This document shows, piece after piece, positions 45,401 through 53,103 of a stretch of 64,000 nt of DNA. Source of the DNA: an uncultured Duncaniella sp. (GTDB lineage Bacteria > Bacteroidota > Bacteroidia > Bacteroidales > Muribaculaceae); assembly GCA_910586305.1 (NCBI GenBank), contig CAJUGS010000014.1, forward strand, positions 1 to 64,000. The letters are read 5' to 3'. Position numbers and translations under genes: made by a program. Each line of letters begins with the position of its first letter. The stretch's first letter is position 1. The notes below the pieces were generated by a model. The model did not search any database. It worked only from the letters and a program-made list of their open reading frames with translations, and was not told where the DNA came from.

Positions 45401-45756
45401 TGTCCGAGCAGATGGGCGAGGTTGTATTGCAGCCCTATTATGTCGAGAGAAATAGAGTTTCCTGTCTGCTCCACAGCCTCGATGATATTCCTGGCCGTTT
45501 CAGCAGCCTCCGGCACGAACAACGGTATGATGGCAATGGTGTGGAGAGTTGTGTCGGCCGAGTCTATCGTGATATGCTCGCGATACATACCCGCCAGGCT
45601 CGATGTGAGCCGGTCTGTCGTCAGTCCATCGCAGTCGAGCGGTGTGTAGAGACTTGGTAATTGTGGCGTTTTAGCCACGGCAAGACTCACCTCGGTGGAG
45701 AGTTGCCCGGTTATGGGCGATGGCCATAGGCCGATGATGGGTGTGGCGGGATGCAT
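42415..45756 (-). CDS. Large membrane protein with papain-like (C1) cysteine protease domain
   Basis: An 1113-residue protein, third gene of the vWA/tubulin operon, 13 bp after the tubulin-like stop. Residues 1-400 are a mixed alpha/beta region of unknown fold, 400-445 a charged coiled coil, and about 465-700 a C1-type peptidase. The catalytic set is complete: Gln483 (oxyanion hole) and Cys489 in RSQGSVGSCSSFA, His650 in GYHAMVITGY and Asn668 in VRNSWG. There is no signal peptide. Two membrane segments (about 816-835 and 845-862) form a hairpin flanked on both sides by Arg/Lys, so the protease and the C-terminal domain (coiled coil plus about 150 residues) probably face the cytoplasm. No propeptide-like inhibitor region is evident. 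The substrate is unknown. Confidence 0.75.
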   Translation of the reverse strand: MHPATPIIGLWPSPITGQLSTEVSLAVAKTPQLPSLYTPLDCDGLTTDRLTSSLAGMYREHITIDSADTTLHTIAIIPLFVPEAAETARNIIEAVEQTGNSISLDIIGLQYNLAHLLGHELPADCREIQKENIRSIDALTASSRFHCSLALVDDYVATGAAIGFTLRRLSEFIASIIASLSENYATVITPGFFPAGSSNLISIGLARLRFDRWEITDYLLNRTVASTLEKNGITQTTVDTQGAAERAMNALNGIEGFYNDFYNSEVSPLYERKLSESDIAGQIYPALQRSTRALTDRITEFVNNPALSLPEREATLALLLGRDNPRLKGMLYKQEPLYFDDAYTEPASIFIDSFNRNALYTGLLPTPQNFPELKRYHYDQARMEYVEDEANNHAFNPLPEIKRLKSDILDLTSYIRGKESELEMLRKNLNNEEASRRREEIHHRPGNFEIREQPLDAKYTPAPDLKILPSVDLRRYFSAVRSQGSVGSCSSFATTAMYEYIINRLHSESSNSPEASLSERFLFYHSNVMSGRPEGGSNFYEQLSVMGRLGICTEELCPYSPENISVPPSAAATSEAEGHRVLKACQIPLMTEGSRMECIETNHRLLTSALSEGYPVGFSLKVYPSFPHTPDGHVGRPTESEIAEGEEGYHAMVITGYSEIDKCYIVRNSWGKDFGDKGYCYISSAYVDDPEFNNFACIITQTTEQAPEGQKGGRVPQLTAPFAGTETQIKIAAISNTLDEARVRLESLTKLYETNYRYYRHLIERLCLPNVRDELRCLSEERQQESISNLEARHRKLMNAFPERLKLFRKTYLSRALVWSGASVIALGIFILLVSLEVFTLDTLWTSIVAGAIIFITVMVWLYYRTACRNHRHDLQSEMEEIAAQISLQRRMLLETQLRFHTAGMVIDSLHEANMKLDALYRRLADYNSMLSEWYDEATARSESIDAFNEAMFVSLTNPAALEAFFDNSAPCIVSRIDLTKLFASYASSEEADDPREIIESTVRDSLCEIFKDFNIVNYLTGRIHYPYLAQPTPQETFMSLNRMSNVATRHIANDNSAECRFVLASVTADDTDRWRRFLTPFFPYIPVTTESRNPDILTILTLRKLDLDSVVN

Positions 45757-45769
45757 TGCGTGCGTAGTG

Positions 45770-48553
45770 TCAGAATTCGTCGGTGATGTAGTTCATTTCT
45801 TCATTGAGAATGTCGGCGGTCGCCTTGAGACGCGGATCCTCAAGCTGCTCGATGGTGTATTGGCAGCCTGAGAAGTCGGTGAGGTATGTCCCGTCGTCCA
45901 CTGAGGCCTTGGCCCGGCGCAGACGGTCGAGCATTGTGGTGTCTTCGCCAGGCATACCCACTTTGTCGCGCTCTTTTTCTATTTCGGGAGCGATAATGTC
46001 AAGATTGTCAATTAATGTAGAGAGCGCTTCCTCTCGGCTTGCACCGAGTTGGACGCGGTAGCCGTTGAGAGGTTTGCCGCCCATGGCCCGGCTGCGTATT
46101 ATATAGGCCTCCTTGCTCGGATCGCGCACGATGATGCCAGCAACGATGGCAAATGTCCACAGGGCAATGACCTTGGAGCGTGAGATGTCGTCGTGTGGCT
46201 CAAGGTCGAAGCGTTCACGTTTCATACGTCTGGCCATCTCGGCATCGAAGTGGCTGGTAAACTCCTTGTCTTCTTCAAAACGGTTGTATTCCAGAATATA
46301 GTTGTCAAGGGAGGTCAGCGTGAAAGCGGGCACAACGCCTATCTGGCGGTAGATGATGATGCGGTCGCTTATACCTGTGGTGGAGTAGTCAACCGAGCTG
46401 GAACCGGGAAGTATGTTGCGCAGGTGGTCGCGACGCGAGATGCGCGATTTTGCCTTGTCGGCCACACCGACATAGAAGTTGTCGACAGGACGGTCTTTGA
46501 TGTCCGAGTCGTAGCCACGGTAGCTGTAGGTGAAGAGAGGCATGGCCTTGCTGACCGCGCGGTGGCACAGACGGTCGAAACTGTCATCGTCCATTGCGTC
46601 GATAACCTGGTCGATGGTGGTGTTCTTGAGTTCTTTTACCTTGGGTAGTGTGGAGGCGAAGTCGTTGAACAAACGCGATGTCTCGGCAGCCGACATGGTC
46701 GAAATTGTCTGTATGCCACCGTCGGTAGACATGAACTTGATGAAGTCGTTGAACACAATGTCCTGGGCCGGACAGGTGATTTTCTCGGCTTCCGGACCGG
46801 TGAGGTCTACCTGGAAGAGGTTGGAGTTGCCGATGTTGAGAAGCTTGCGCTCTATGGTGCGTCCACACTCCTCGTCGACGGCATGGAGGTTGGAGAGGAT
46901 GATGTTGACGCGGTCAAACGACTGACCTATGCGGGTGCGTAGCCAGTAGTAGAAGTCACGGGCCATCTGTCGGCGTGTGATTTCGCGCCGGGTTCTGGCC
47001 ACTGTCATGGTTCGGTCACACACCTCGGCTGAAAGCTCTCTGCGCTTGCCTCCCGAGAATATGCCTCGTGTCTCCGACAGTTCTTTGCAGGTGCTTTCGA
47101 GCGAGCTTTCCTGGCGTGGAAGCAGTTCTTCCAGTCCCTTCATCTCAGTGTGCATCTCTCCGTCACACAGCTCTATCTGTGTCAGTATGGCCTTGAGTAT
47201 ATGTTCGCACAGGTATATGCCGCATTCGCGGTTGGACTGCTCCTTCATGAAGTCGGAAAGGGCTATGTCCACACGGCTTTTGAGTGCGTTGAGTTTTTCA
47301 ATGAGCGACTCGGGACTTTCTGTGGCAATATTGGCGAGGAAGTGGTCCACCTCCACCTTGGGATTTTCCGGACTTTCGATTTCCGAGAGTGACCTTGGGG
47401 AGGCTGCTGGCATGAAATAGTCGATTACGTCGTCTTTTTCGAGGTTCTCGCGTATGCGTGTGTTGGTGAACCAGTTGTTGGCAAGCACCGATGGATCGTC
47501 ACATCCGCCGTTGCGCATACGGTTGATAATCTGGCGTATGGCTTTCAGTGTGTATATTTCGCTGAGTGTATGGCTGCTGAAGAGAATCTCCGATACGCCG
47601 AATCCGGCTGCCCATGCTTTTTTGTTGCGGATATCCATGGTGCCGTCGTTAATCTGCTTGGCCACGTTGTCGCTCACAGACGCAGTGGCTACGCTCAGTT
47701 CGCCGGTGGAGGTTACGAGCGCCAGAGATATCATCTCGCACAACTGGTCGACGTTGGAGAACATATCGTTGTTCTCGTTGCGGTTGTCAATGAAATAGAA
47801 GGCTGTGAACGGACGTTCGCGCACCATCTCGGTCGAACGTAGCCACTTCAGTTCCACCGGCAGAGAGCCTGGTCCCAGATGCATCAGGAAGTCGAGGTCG
47901 CGTATTGCACCCATGGCATTGGGGCGTACACGTGCCATTCCTGCACCGTGCATCATGGCTCTGAACACGTCGGCCATCACGGCATAGCCCGAGAGTTTGG
48001 CTTCCGGAAGTATTCGCTTGATGAGGTAGGCCATGTTGAGGAAAGTGCCACACCCTGTGCCTCCGCCGAGCGAGAACACAAGGTGTACTTCCACTTCGTT
48101 GGAGAGAAGTCCGTAGCGTGGATTGTCGATGATGGCTGCCGAGTTGATCTGGCGCAGTTTTGATGATAGTGAGTTCACCACGTCATCCTCGCGTATGGTG
48201 ACGGCAAAGCGGCCGTTCGTTCGTATCGCCCCTGCTCCGATATTCAGCGATGTCAGCGCGGCTGTATTGCAGGCCGGAATCCAGCCGAAGTTGCCGGGGG
48301 TGCGCAGATAGATGGCCGATGGCGAATTTACGGATATGGGAAGTTGCTCCGACGACGAGAGGGTGATGGGTGTTCCGTCTTTGGCGGGAAGTGATTTGTT
48401 GTACACGCCTCCGTCGGTGTCAATACCGAGAAATCCCAGCATTGGAGGTATTTCTCCATAGGTGTCATAGAGTATCTTCTTGGTGTGGAGGAGTGCGTTC
48501 ATGCCTGTGCCGCCAAGGCCGATGAAGAGAGTGCGTCTGAGTTTGGTAGCCAT
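45770..48553 (-). CDS. FtsZ/tubulin-superfamily protein (Tubulin_2-like), 927 residues
   Basis: The N-terminal part carries the GTPase hallmarks of the tubulin superfamily: a glycine-rich loop IGLGGTGMNAL (11-21), GIDTDGG (43-49) and the tubulin signature as SLGGGTGCGTF (161-171). Cys168 replaces the usual Ser or Thr. The protein is more than twice the length of FtsZ; the extra 500 residues are mostly helical and charged (MKGLEELLPRQESSLESTCK), with one moderately hydrophobic stretch near the end (VIALWTFAIVAGIIV). Related large tubulin-like proteins occur next to vWA proteins in other bacteria, where a membrane-remodelling role has been proposed. Here it sits between a vWA gene and a protease gene. 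GTP binding is likely; polymerisation is inference. Confidence 0.78.
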   Translation of the reverse strand: MATKLRRTLFIGLGGTGMNALLHTKKILYDTYGEIPPMLGFLGIDTDGGVYNKSLPAKDGTPITLSSSEQLPISVNSPSAIYLRTPGNFGWIPACNTAALTSLNIGAGAIRTNGRFAVTIREDDVVNSLSSKLRQINSAAIIDNPRYGLLSNEVEVHLVFSLGGGTGCGTFLNMAYLIKRILPEAKLSGYAVMADVFRAMMHGAGMARVRPNAMGAIRDLDFLMHLGPGSLPVELKWLRSTEMVRERPFTAFYFIDNRNENNDMFSNVDQLCEMISLALVTSTGELSVATASVSDNVAKQINDGTMDIRNKKAWAAGFGVSEILFSSHTLSEIYTLKAIRQIINRMRNGGCDDPSVLANNWFTNTRIRENLEKDDVIDYFMPAASPRSLSEIESPENPKVEVDHFLANIATESPESLIEKLNALKSRVDIALSDFMKEQSNRECGIYLCEHILKAILTQIELCDGEMHTEMKGLEELLPRQESSLESTCKELSETRGIFSGGKRRELSAEVCDRTMTVARTRREITRRQMARDFYYWLRTRIGQSFDRVNIILSNLHAVDEECGRTIERKLLNIGNSNLFQVDLTGPEAEKITCPAQDIVFNDFIKFMSTDGGIQTISTMSAAETSRLFNDFASTLPKVKELKNTTIDQVIDAMDDDSFDRLCHRAVSKAMPLFTYSYRGYDSDIKDRPVDNFYVGVADKAKSRISRRDHLRNILPGSSSVDYSTTGISDRIIIYRQIGVVPAFTLTSLDNYILEYNRFEEDKEFTSHFDAEMARRMKRERFDLEPHDDISRSKVIALWTFAIVAGIIVRDPSKEAYIIRSRAMGGKPLNGYRVQLGASREEALSTLIDNLDIIAPEIEKERDKVGMPGEDTTMLDRLRRAKASVDDGTYLTDFSGCQYTIEQLEDPRLKATADILNEEMNYITDEF

Positions 48554-48592
48554 GATATATTGTTTGATAGGTTTTTCTTTGGAAAGTGTGGG

Positions 48593-50407
48593 TTAGACTG
48601 AAAGATAGGTCTTGTCTCCGGTGTTGATATTTGTGAGAGTGTATTCATTTCCCTTTTCGAGGCGAGCCGTGGGTGCGATGTCCCAGATTGAATTACGTGT
48701 CATTCTGGCTGCATTGCGGGCAGGGAGTAGTTCGATGGCAGGTGTGAAGTGGTCGGCGCGGATATATATTATCCTGCCTGTGAATATGCGACTGAAAATG
48801 TTCTGGCTCTCTCTGCGGGAAGTCAGCACTGCTTTTCTGGCCCCGCGAAGCCGCTTTGTGGCAAAGTAGCTTCCGGGTCCTTGCATCTGTATGGTGAGTG
48901 ACTTGAAAGTGGGGTATACCATTCTTTTAATAAACAGAAACCACAGTATCAGTGCGGACAGCAACACTATGCCAATCCATACCAGCAGGGTCTTCAGCGG
49001 GTTCCAGTCGACACTGTATGTGGTGCGGAAGGGTAGTTCGCTCACAGCCCCTATGCTCACACCATTCAGCATTTCAATATCGCGACTGTCGCGGTTGACG
49101 AGACTGAAATACCTCTTGCCGGTTTCTGCATCGGTGTCAAATGTGATGCCCAGCCGGGCTTCCTTTCCGGGCTCGACGATGAATGTCTCTCCCGGTCCAA
49201 CAGGCTGTCCGTTGAAGCTGACTTTGAAGTCGGAGGAGTCGCCGTTGGCCGGCACGACCGCGAGGACAGCCATTGGGTGGTCGTTGTCTGTGTTGGTGAA
49301 TTTCGCAGCTAGGTCTATCACTATTTCTTCCTGGGGCGCGGCATCGCTCCACAGAAAAGCCGGATACCATTCGGCACCAGGTTTCACAATAACCTCGTCG
49401 GTGTCGCCACCGAGCAGTGACAGTTTGCGCAGGGCGCGGTTGGCCATGATTACTGTAACCTCGGGATTGACTATCGTCATGTGCGGGTCCTTGGAGTTGA
49501 CTGTGAATGTGAACTCATACATCCCGTCTTCATCGGTCTCCTCAGCGAGGCGGTTGTTAAGCTCTTCCACCGAGATGTCTCCACGTGGAGAGAATCTCAC
49601 ATTAATATTATAGTCGGAGCTTTTGCCTCCCTCCACGCTGACGTTGAAAAAACGGTCGGCACATTTTGCCTCTACAGGATAGGGTTCCTTCTCGCTGAAT
49701 CCAATACTATATGTCTTGTTGAGTTCGAGTGTGTTTGCATATATCACGTTGCCAATGTCGGATATGGTCGGTATCTCTCCATCCGTACATTTGATACTGT
49801 AGGCGTCCGAACATCCGGCCAATGCTTCGTCAAGAGCAGGATCGGAGGCCACCCCATCGAGCATCACGTAGAAAAACTGTGTGTTTTTATGGGCTGCACA
49901 CCACTCTCTGATGAGACGGCACACGGCTGGCGTGCCGTGTACCTCGTCCTTGCCATCGGTGAGAAGGTATACGCGGTTGTCCATGGCCGGATTGACATTT
50001 CTCATGCCGGCCTTGAAGGCCTCATAGATATTTGTCTTGGAGTGGGGTGTAGAGATGATTTTGTCGAGTCGCTCGAGAATTCCGGCCCTTTTCTTTTCAT
50101 ATTCGCTTCCGTCGAAAACGATTTCATTGAATGGATTGTCCTGGAACGGGACTATGACAAATCGGCTCTCCGGGTCATGGCTCTGGCGTGTCACAGTTCT
50201 GTCAAGAGCATTCTTGGCCGGTTCCCACATATTAATTTCCGGACTCTTCATGGAAGCCGTGCAGTCAAATATATATATGTAGTTGCGCTGCCTCTGGGCC
50301 GAAACGGTGACGCTGCTGAAAACGAGCAGAAAGAGTGTCGCTAAAATCACAGAGGTGTACTGTCGGGCGCATGATGTGCGCCATACGGGGAAATGTGATA
50401 TCATCAT
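48593..50407 (-). CDS. Membrane-anchored von Willebrand factor A protein
   Basis: A 604-residue protein, first gene of the operon. The start at 50407 (ATGATG; 50404 equally possible) is favoured because a promoter box lies 15 bp upstream. A signal peptide (cleavage about SA-Q38) is followed by a vWA domain (about 42-230) with the metal-binding MIDAS sequence Asp48-Cys-Thr50-Ala-Ser52 and YLLTDGKDEVHG. Two or three beta-sandwich domains follow. A second membrane segment (about 470-495, TLLVWIGIVLLSALILWFL) leads to a basic cytoplasmic tail of about 110 residues. The vWA domain is therefore predicted to be periplasmic and the tail to meet the tubulin-like protein. The tubulin gene follows after 39 bp. 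Confidence 0.78.
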   Translation of the reverse strand: MMISHFPVWRTSCARQYTSVILATLFLLVFSSVTVSAQRQRNYIYIFDCTASMKSPEINMWEPAKNALDRTVTRQSHDPESRFVIVPFQDNPFNEIVFDGSEYEKKRAGILERLDKIISTPHSKTNIYEAFKAGMRNVNPAMDNRVYLLTDGKDEVHGTPAVCRLIREWCAAHKNTQFFYVMLDGVASDPALDEALAGCSDAYSIKCTDGEIPTISDIGNVIYANTLELNKTYSIGFSEKEPYPVEAKCADRFFNVSVEGGKSSDYNINVRFSPRGDISVEELNNRLAEETDEDGMYEFTFTVNSKDPHMTIVNPEVTVIMANRALRKLSLLGGDTDEVIVKPGAEWYPAFLWSDAAPQEEIVIDLAAKFTNTDNDHPMAVLAVVPANGDSSDFKVSFNGQPVGPGETFIVEPGKEARLGITFDTDAETGKRYFSLVNRDSRDIEMLNGVSIGAVSELPFRTTYSVDWNPLKTLLVWIGIVLLSALILWFLFIKRMVYPTFKSLTIQMQGPGSYFATKRLRGARKAVLTSRRESQNIFSRIFTGRIIYIRADHFTPAIELLPARNAARMTRNSIWDIAPTARLEKGNEYTLTNINTGDKTYLSV

Positions 50408-50421
50408 TAAGGATTTATTCG

Positions 50422-50453
50422 CAAATATAAACATTATAATTGGATTGCACAAG
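50422..50453 (-). promoter_or_regulatory. Promoter of the vWA-tubulin-protease operon
   Basis: On the minus strand TATATTTG (complement of 50422-50429) fits the -7 element and CTTG (50450-50453) approximates the -33 element 20 bp upstream. It would start transcription about 8 bp before the vWA start and lies back to back with the pta promoter, with only 10 bp between their -33 elements. Confidence 0.6.
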
Positions 50454-50463
50454 TGAATTTTTT

Positions 50464-50494
50464 TTTGTTGTTGCTTGAAATGTTTGTAACTTTG
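50464..50494 (+). promoter_or_regulatory. pta-ackA promoter
   Basis: TTTG at 50464-50467 and TAACTTTG at 50487-50494 with 19 bp between are an exact match to the Bacteroidota consensus. It is followed by a leader of about 67 nt to the pta start. Confidence 0.78.
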
Positions 50495-50567
50495 TGGCTA
50501 ATATCAATCATCAATCAACAATCCGCAAGCAAAAGCATAGCTTAAATATATTAATACCAACACACAA

Positions 50568-51584
50568 ATGGGACTTTTTGAAAAACTTACCGCCAAGGCC
50601 AAGGCCTCTCGCCAGCGTATCGTGCTTCCCGAAGGCACAGAACCACGCACACTCACAGCCGCCGACCGCCTCATCGAAGAGGGTGTTGCCGATATAATAC
50701 TCATCGGTGATCCCAAGGAGATTCACACTATGGCCGACTCTCTCAAGCTCAAGAATATTGAGAAGGCTACTATCGTCAATCCTGCAGATGAGAAGGTGAT
50801 CGACAAGTATGCTCCTATCTTCTTCGAGCTCCGCAAGAAGAAAGGCATCTCTATGGATGAGGCCCGTATGACCGCTGCCAACCCCCTCTATCTCGGCTGC
50901 CTTATGATCAAGGCAGGTGATGCCGACGGCCAGGTGGCAGGAGCGCAGAACACCACAGGCAACGTGCTTCGCGCAGCCTTCCAGGTAATCAAGACCAAAC
51001 CCGGCATCAATGTGGTGTCCGGAGCTTTTGTTATGGTCCTTCCCGAAGACTCCCCCTATGGAACAAACGGTCTGCTCATCTTTGCCGACTGTGCCGTTAT
51101 TCCCAATCCCACTGCTCCCGAACTTGCGCAGATTGCCGTGTCGGCAGCCCAGACAGCCCGCGACATTGCCGGAATGGAGCCCCGCGTTGCCATCCTCAGC
51201 TTCTCTACCAAGGGTAGCGCTAAGCACGAGATGGTCGACAAGGTGATCGAAGCCACAAAGATAGCCCAGAAGATGGCTCCCGAGCTCTCTCTCGACGGTG
51301 AGCTCCAGGCCGATGCCGCTCTCGTGCCCAGCGTAGCCAACTCCAAGGCTCCCAACAGTCCTCTTTCGGGCCGTGCCAACGTCCTCGTATTCCCCTCGCT
51401 CGAAGTGGGCAACATCGCCTATAAGCTTGTGCAGCGTCTCGGTGGCGTAGAGGCTGTGGGTCCCGTGCTCCAGGGTCTTGCCGCTCCTGTCAACGACCTT
51501 TCGCGCGGATGTTTCCCCGAAGACATCTACAAGACTGTCATCATTACTTGCAACCAGGCCATTGGTCTTAAGGAGAACGCTTGA
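50568..51584 (+). CDS. pta: Phosphate acetyltransferase
   Basis: A 338-residue enzyme of the short Pta form without the N-terminal regulatory domains, interconverting acetyl-CoA and acetyl phosphate. Typical segments are RIVLPEGTEPRTLTAADRLI, DGQVAGAQNTTGNVLRAAFQ, FADCAVIPNPTAPELAQIAV and PVNDLSRGCFPEDIYKTVII. It is the first gene of pta-ackA, the ATP-yielding acetate pathway of fermentation. Codons are strongly C-ending, as expected for a highly expressed gene. Confidence 0.96.
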   Translation: MGLFEKLTAKAKASRQRIVLPEGTEPRTLTAADRLIEEGVADIILIGDPKEIHTMADSLKLKNIEKATIVNPADEKVIDKYAPIFFELRKKKGISMDEARMTAANPLYLGCLMIKAGDADGQVAGAQNTTGNVLRAAFQVIKTKPGINVVSGAFVMVLPEDSPYGTNGLLIFADCAVIPNPTAPELAQIAVSAAQTARDIAGMEPRVAILSFSTKGSAKHEMVDKVIEATKIAQKMAPELSLDGELQADAALVPSVANSKAPNSPLSGRANVLVFPSLEVGNIAYKLVQRLGGVEAVGPVLQGLAAPVNDLSRGCFPEDIYKTVIITCNQAIGLKENA

Positions 51585-51652
51585 CAGGACCTTCCCCCTA
51601 TCCCCATCCTGTAATTCAACTTTACCGTTACTCCTAAAAAAATAAAACTTTC

Positions 51653-52852
51653 ATGAAAATATTAGTGCTTAACTGCGGCAGCAGTTCTGTAAAATATAAA
51701 CTTATCGACACATCTTCAGATGTTGTCATGGCCGAGGGCGGAGTCGAGAAGATCGGTCTTCCCGACGGATTCCTCAAATATAAGAAGGCCGATGGTTCAA
51801 AGGCAATCCTTGAGCTTGGCCTTGTTGACCACCTCGGCGCGGTGAAGGCTGTGCTCCATCTTCTCGCTGACCCCGTGGAGGGTTGCATCAAGAGCTTTGA
51901 TGAAATCGATGCCGTTGGTCACAGAGTGGTACACGGTGCAGAGAAGTTCTCCGAGAGCGTACTTATCACCGACGAGGTGAAGGAGATGATCAAGCAGTGC
52001 TACGACATCGCTCCCCTTCACAATCCCGCCAACATGACCGGTATCGACGCCATCACCTCACTGATGCCCGATGTACCACAGGTAGCTGTGTTTGACACTG
52101 CTTTCCACCAGACTATGCCCGCCAAGGCATTCATGTATGCTCTTCCCTACAAGTATTATGCCGAGGACGGTGTGCGTCGCTACGGATTCCACGGCACCAG
52201 CCACCGCTATGTGTCGCAGCGTGTCTGTGAGTTCCTCGGTGTCGACATCAAGGATAAGAAAATCATCACCTGCCACATCGGCAACGGTGGCTCTATTACT
52301 GCCGTAGAGGGTGGAAAGAGCATCGACACCTCTATGGGTCTCACTCCCACCGAGGGCCTTATGATGGGAACACGTGTTGGCGATGTCGATCCCGGCGCGC
52401 TTGCGTTCATCATGCTCAAGCACAACCTCAGTGCCGCCGACCTGCAGAAGATTATCAATAAGGAGAGCGGTATGCTTGGTATCAGCGAGATCTCAAGCGA
52501 TATGCGCGAGATCGAGGCTGCTGTGAATTCGGGCGATGCACGTGCCAAGCTCGGCCTTGATATGTATGAGCACCGCATCATCAAATATATCGGTTCATAT
52601 GCGGCCGAGATGGGTGGCGTGGACATTATCGTCTTCACCGGAGGTGTCGGCGAGAATCAGACTGACCTTCGCGAATCGGTGTGCGCTCCGCTCGCGTTCA
52701 TGGGTGTGAAGATCGATGCCGATGTCAATGCCAATACTCGTGGCAAGGAGGCGGTTATTTCTACTCCCGACTCTAAGGTCACCGTCGTTGTCATTCCTAC
52801 CGACGAGGAGCTTATGATAGCCCGCGACACCGAGTCTATCGTAGGTAAGTAA
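51653..52852 (+). CDS. ackA: Acetate kinase
   Basis: A 399-residue ASKHA-fold kinase making ATP and acetate from acetyl phosphate. The motifs LNCGSSSVKYKL, FDTAFHQTMP, YGFHGTSHRYV, HIGNGGSITAVEGG and FTGGVGENQ are all intact. It follows pta by 68 bp without a terminator and ends at a strong one. Confidence 0.97.
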   Translation: MKILVLNCGSSSVKYKLIDTSSDVVMAEGGVEKIGLPDGFLKYKKADGSKAILELGLVDHLGAVKAVLHLLADPVEGCIKSFDEIDAVGHRVVHGAEKFSESVLITDEVKEMIKQCYDIAPLHNPANMTGIDAITSLMPDVPQVAVFDTAFHQTMPAKAFMYALPYKYYAEDGVRRYGFHGTSHRYVSQRVCEFLGVDIKDKKIITCHIGNGGSITAVEGGKSIDTSMGLTPTEGLMMGTRVGDVDPGALAFIMLKHNLSAADLQKIINKESGMLGISEISSDMREIEAAVNSGDARAKLGLDMYEHRIIKYIGSYAAEMGGVDIIVFTGGVGENQTDLRESVCAPLAFMGVKIDADVNANTRGKEAVISTPDSKVTVVVIPTDEELMIARDTESIVGK

Positions 52853-52871
52853 TTCTCACGAATGATACATA

Positions 52872-52921
52872 AGAGGGACGGGATGGTTGTTAAATTGAAC
52901 ATATCCCGTCCCTCTATCGTT
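52872..52921 (+). terminator. Terminator after ackA
   Basis: A 13-bp perfect stem (AGAGGGACGGGAT at 52872-52884 with 52903-52915) is followed by ATCGTTTTTT. A second, small hairpin (TCCGGAC/GTCCGGA, 52927-52942) lies just beyond. Positions 52943-53103 hold no recognisable gene. Confidence 0.85.
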
Positions 52922-53103
52922 TTTTATCCGGACAAGTCCGGAGGACTGCTGTCAGCCTGATTAATTCAGCCTATTGTCCATTGAAAATGGATTTTCCCAT
53001 TGGGAGATTTGCCTGCAAAAGATTTTATTCCATATATCCTTTCGAAGTTATCAATGAATTGGCCTGACGACACTATATGTAACACTATATACATTAAAGA
53101 TTT

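Noticed and set aside
50408..50452. 15-residue extension of the vWA protein
   Set aside because: It lies upstream of the likely transcription start set by the promoter at 50422-50453.
52927..52942. Short palindrome TCCGGAC/GTCCGGA as an operator
   Set aside because: With a 2-nt spacer and a position just after the ackA terminator it is more likely secondary structure without a role.
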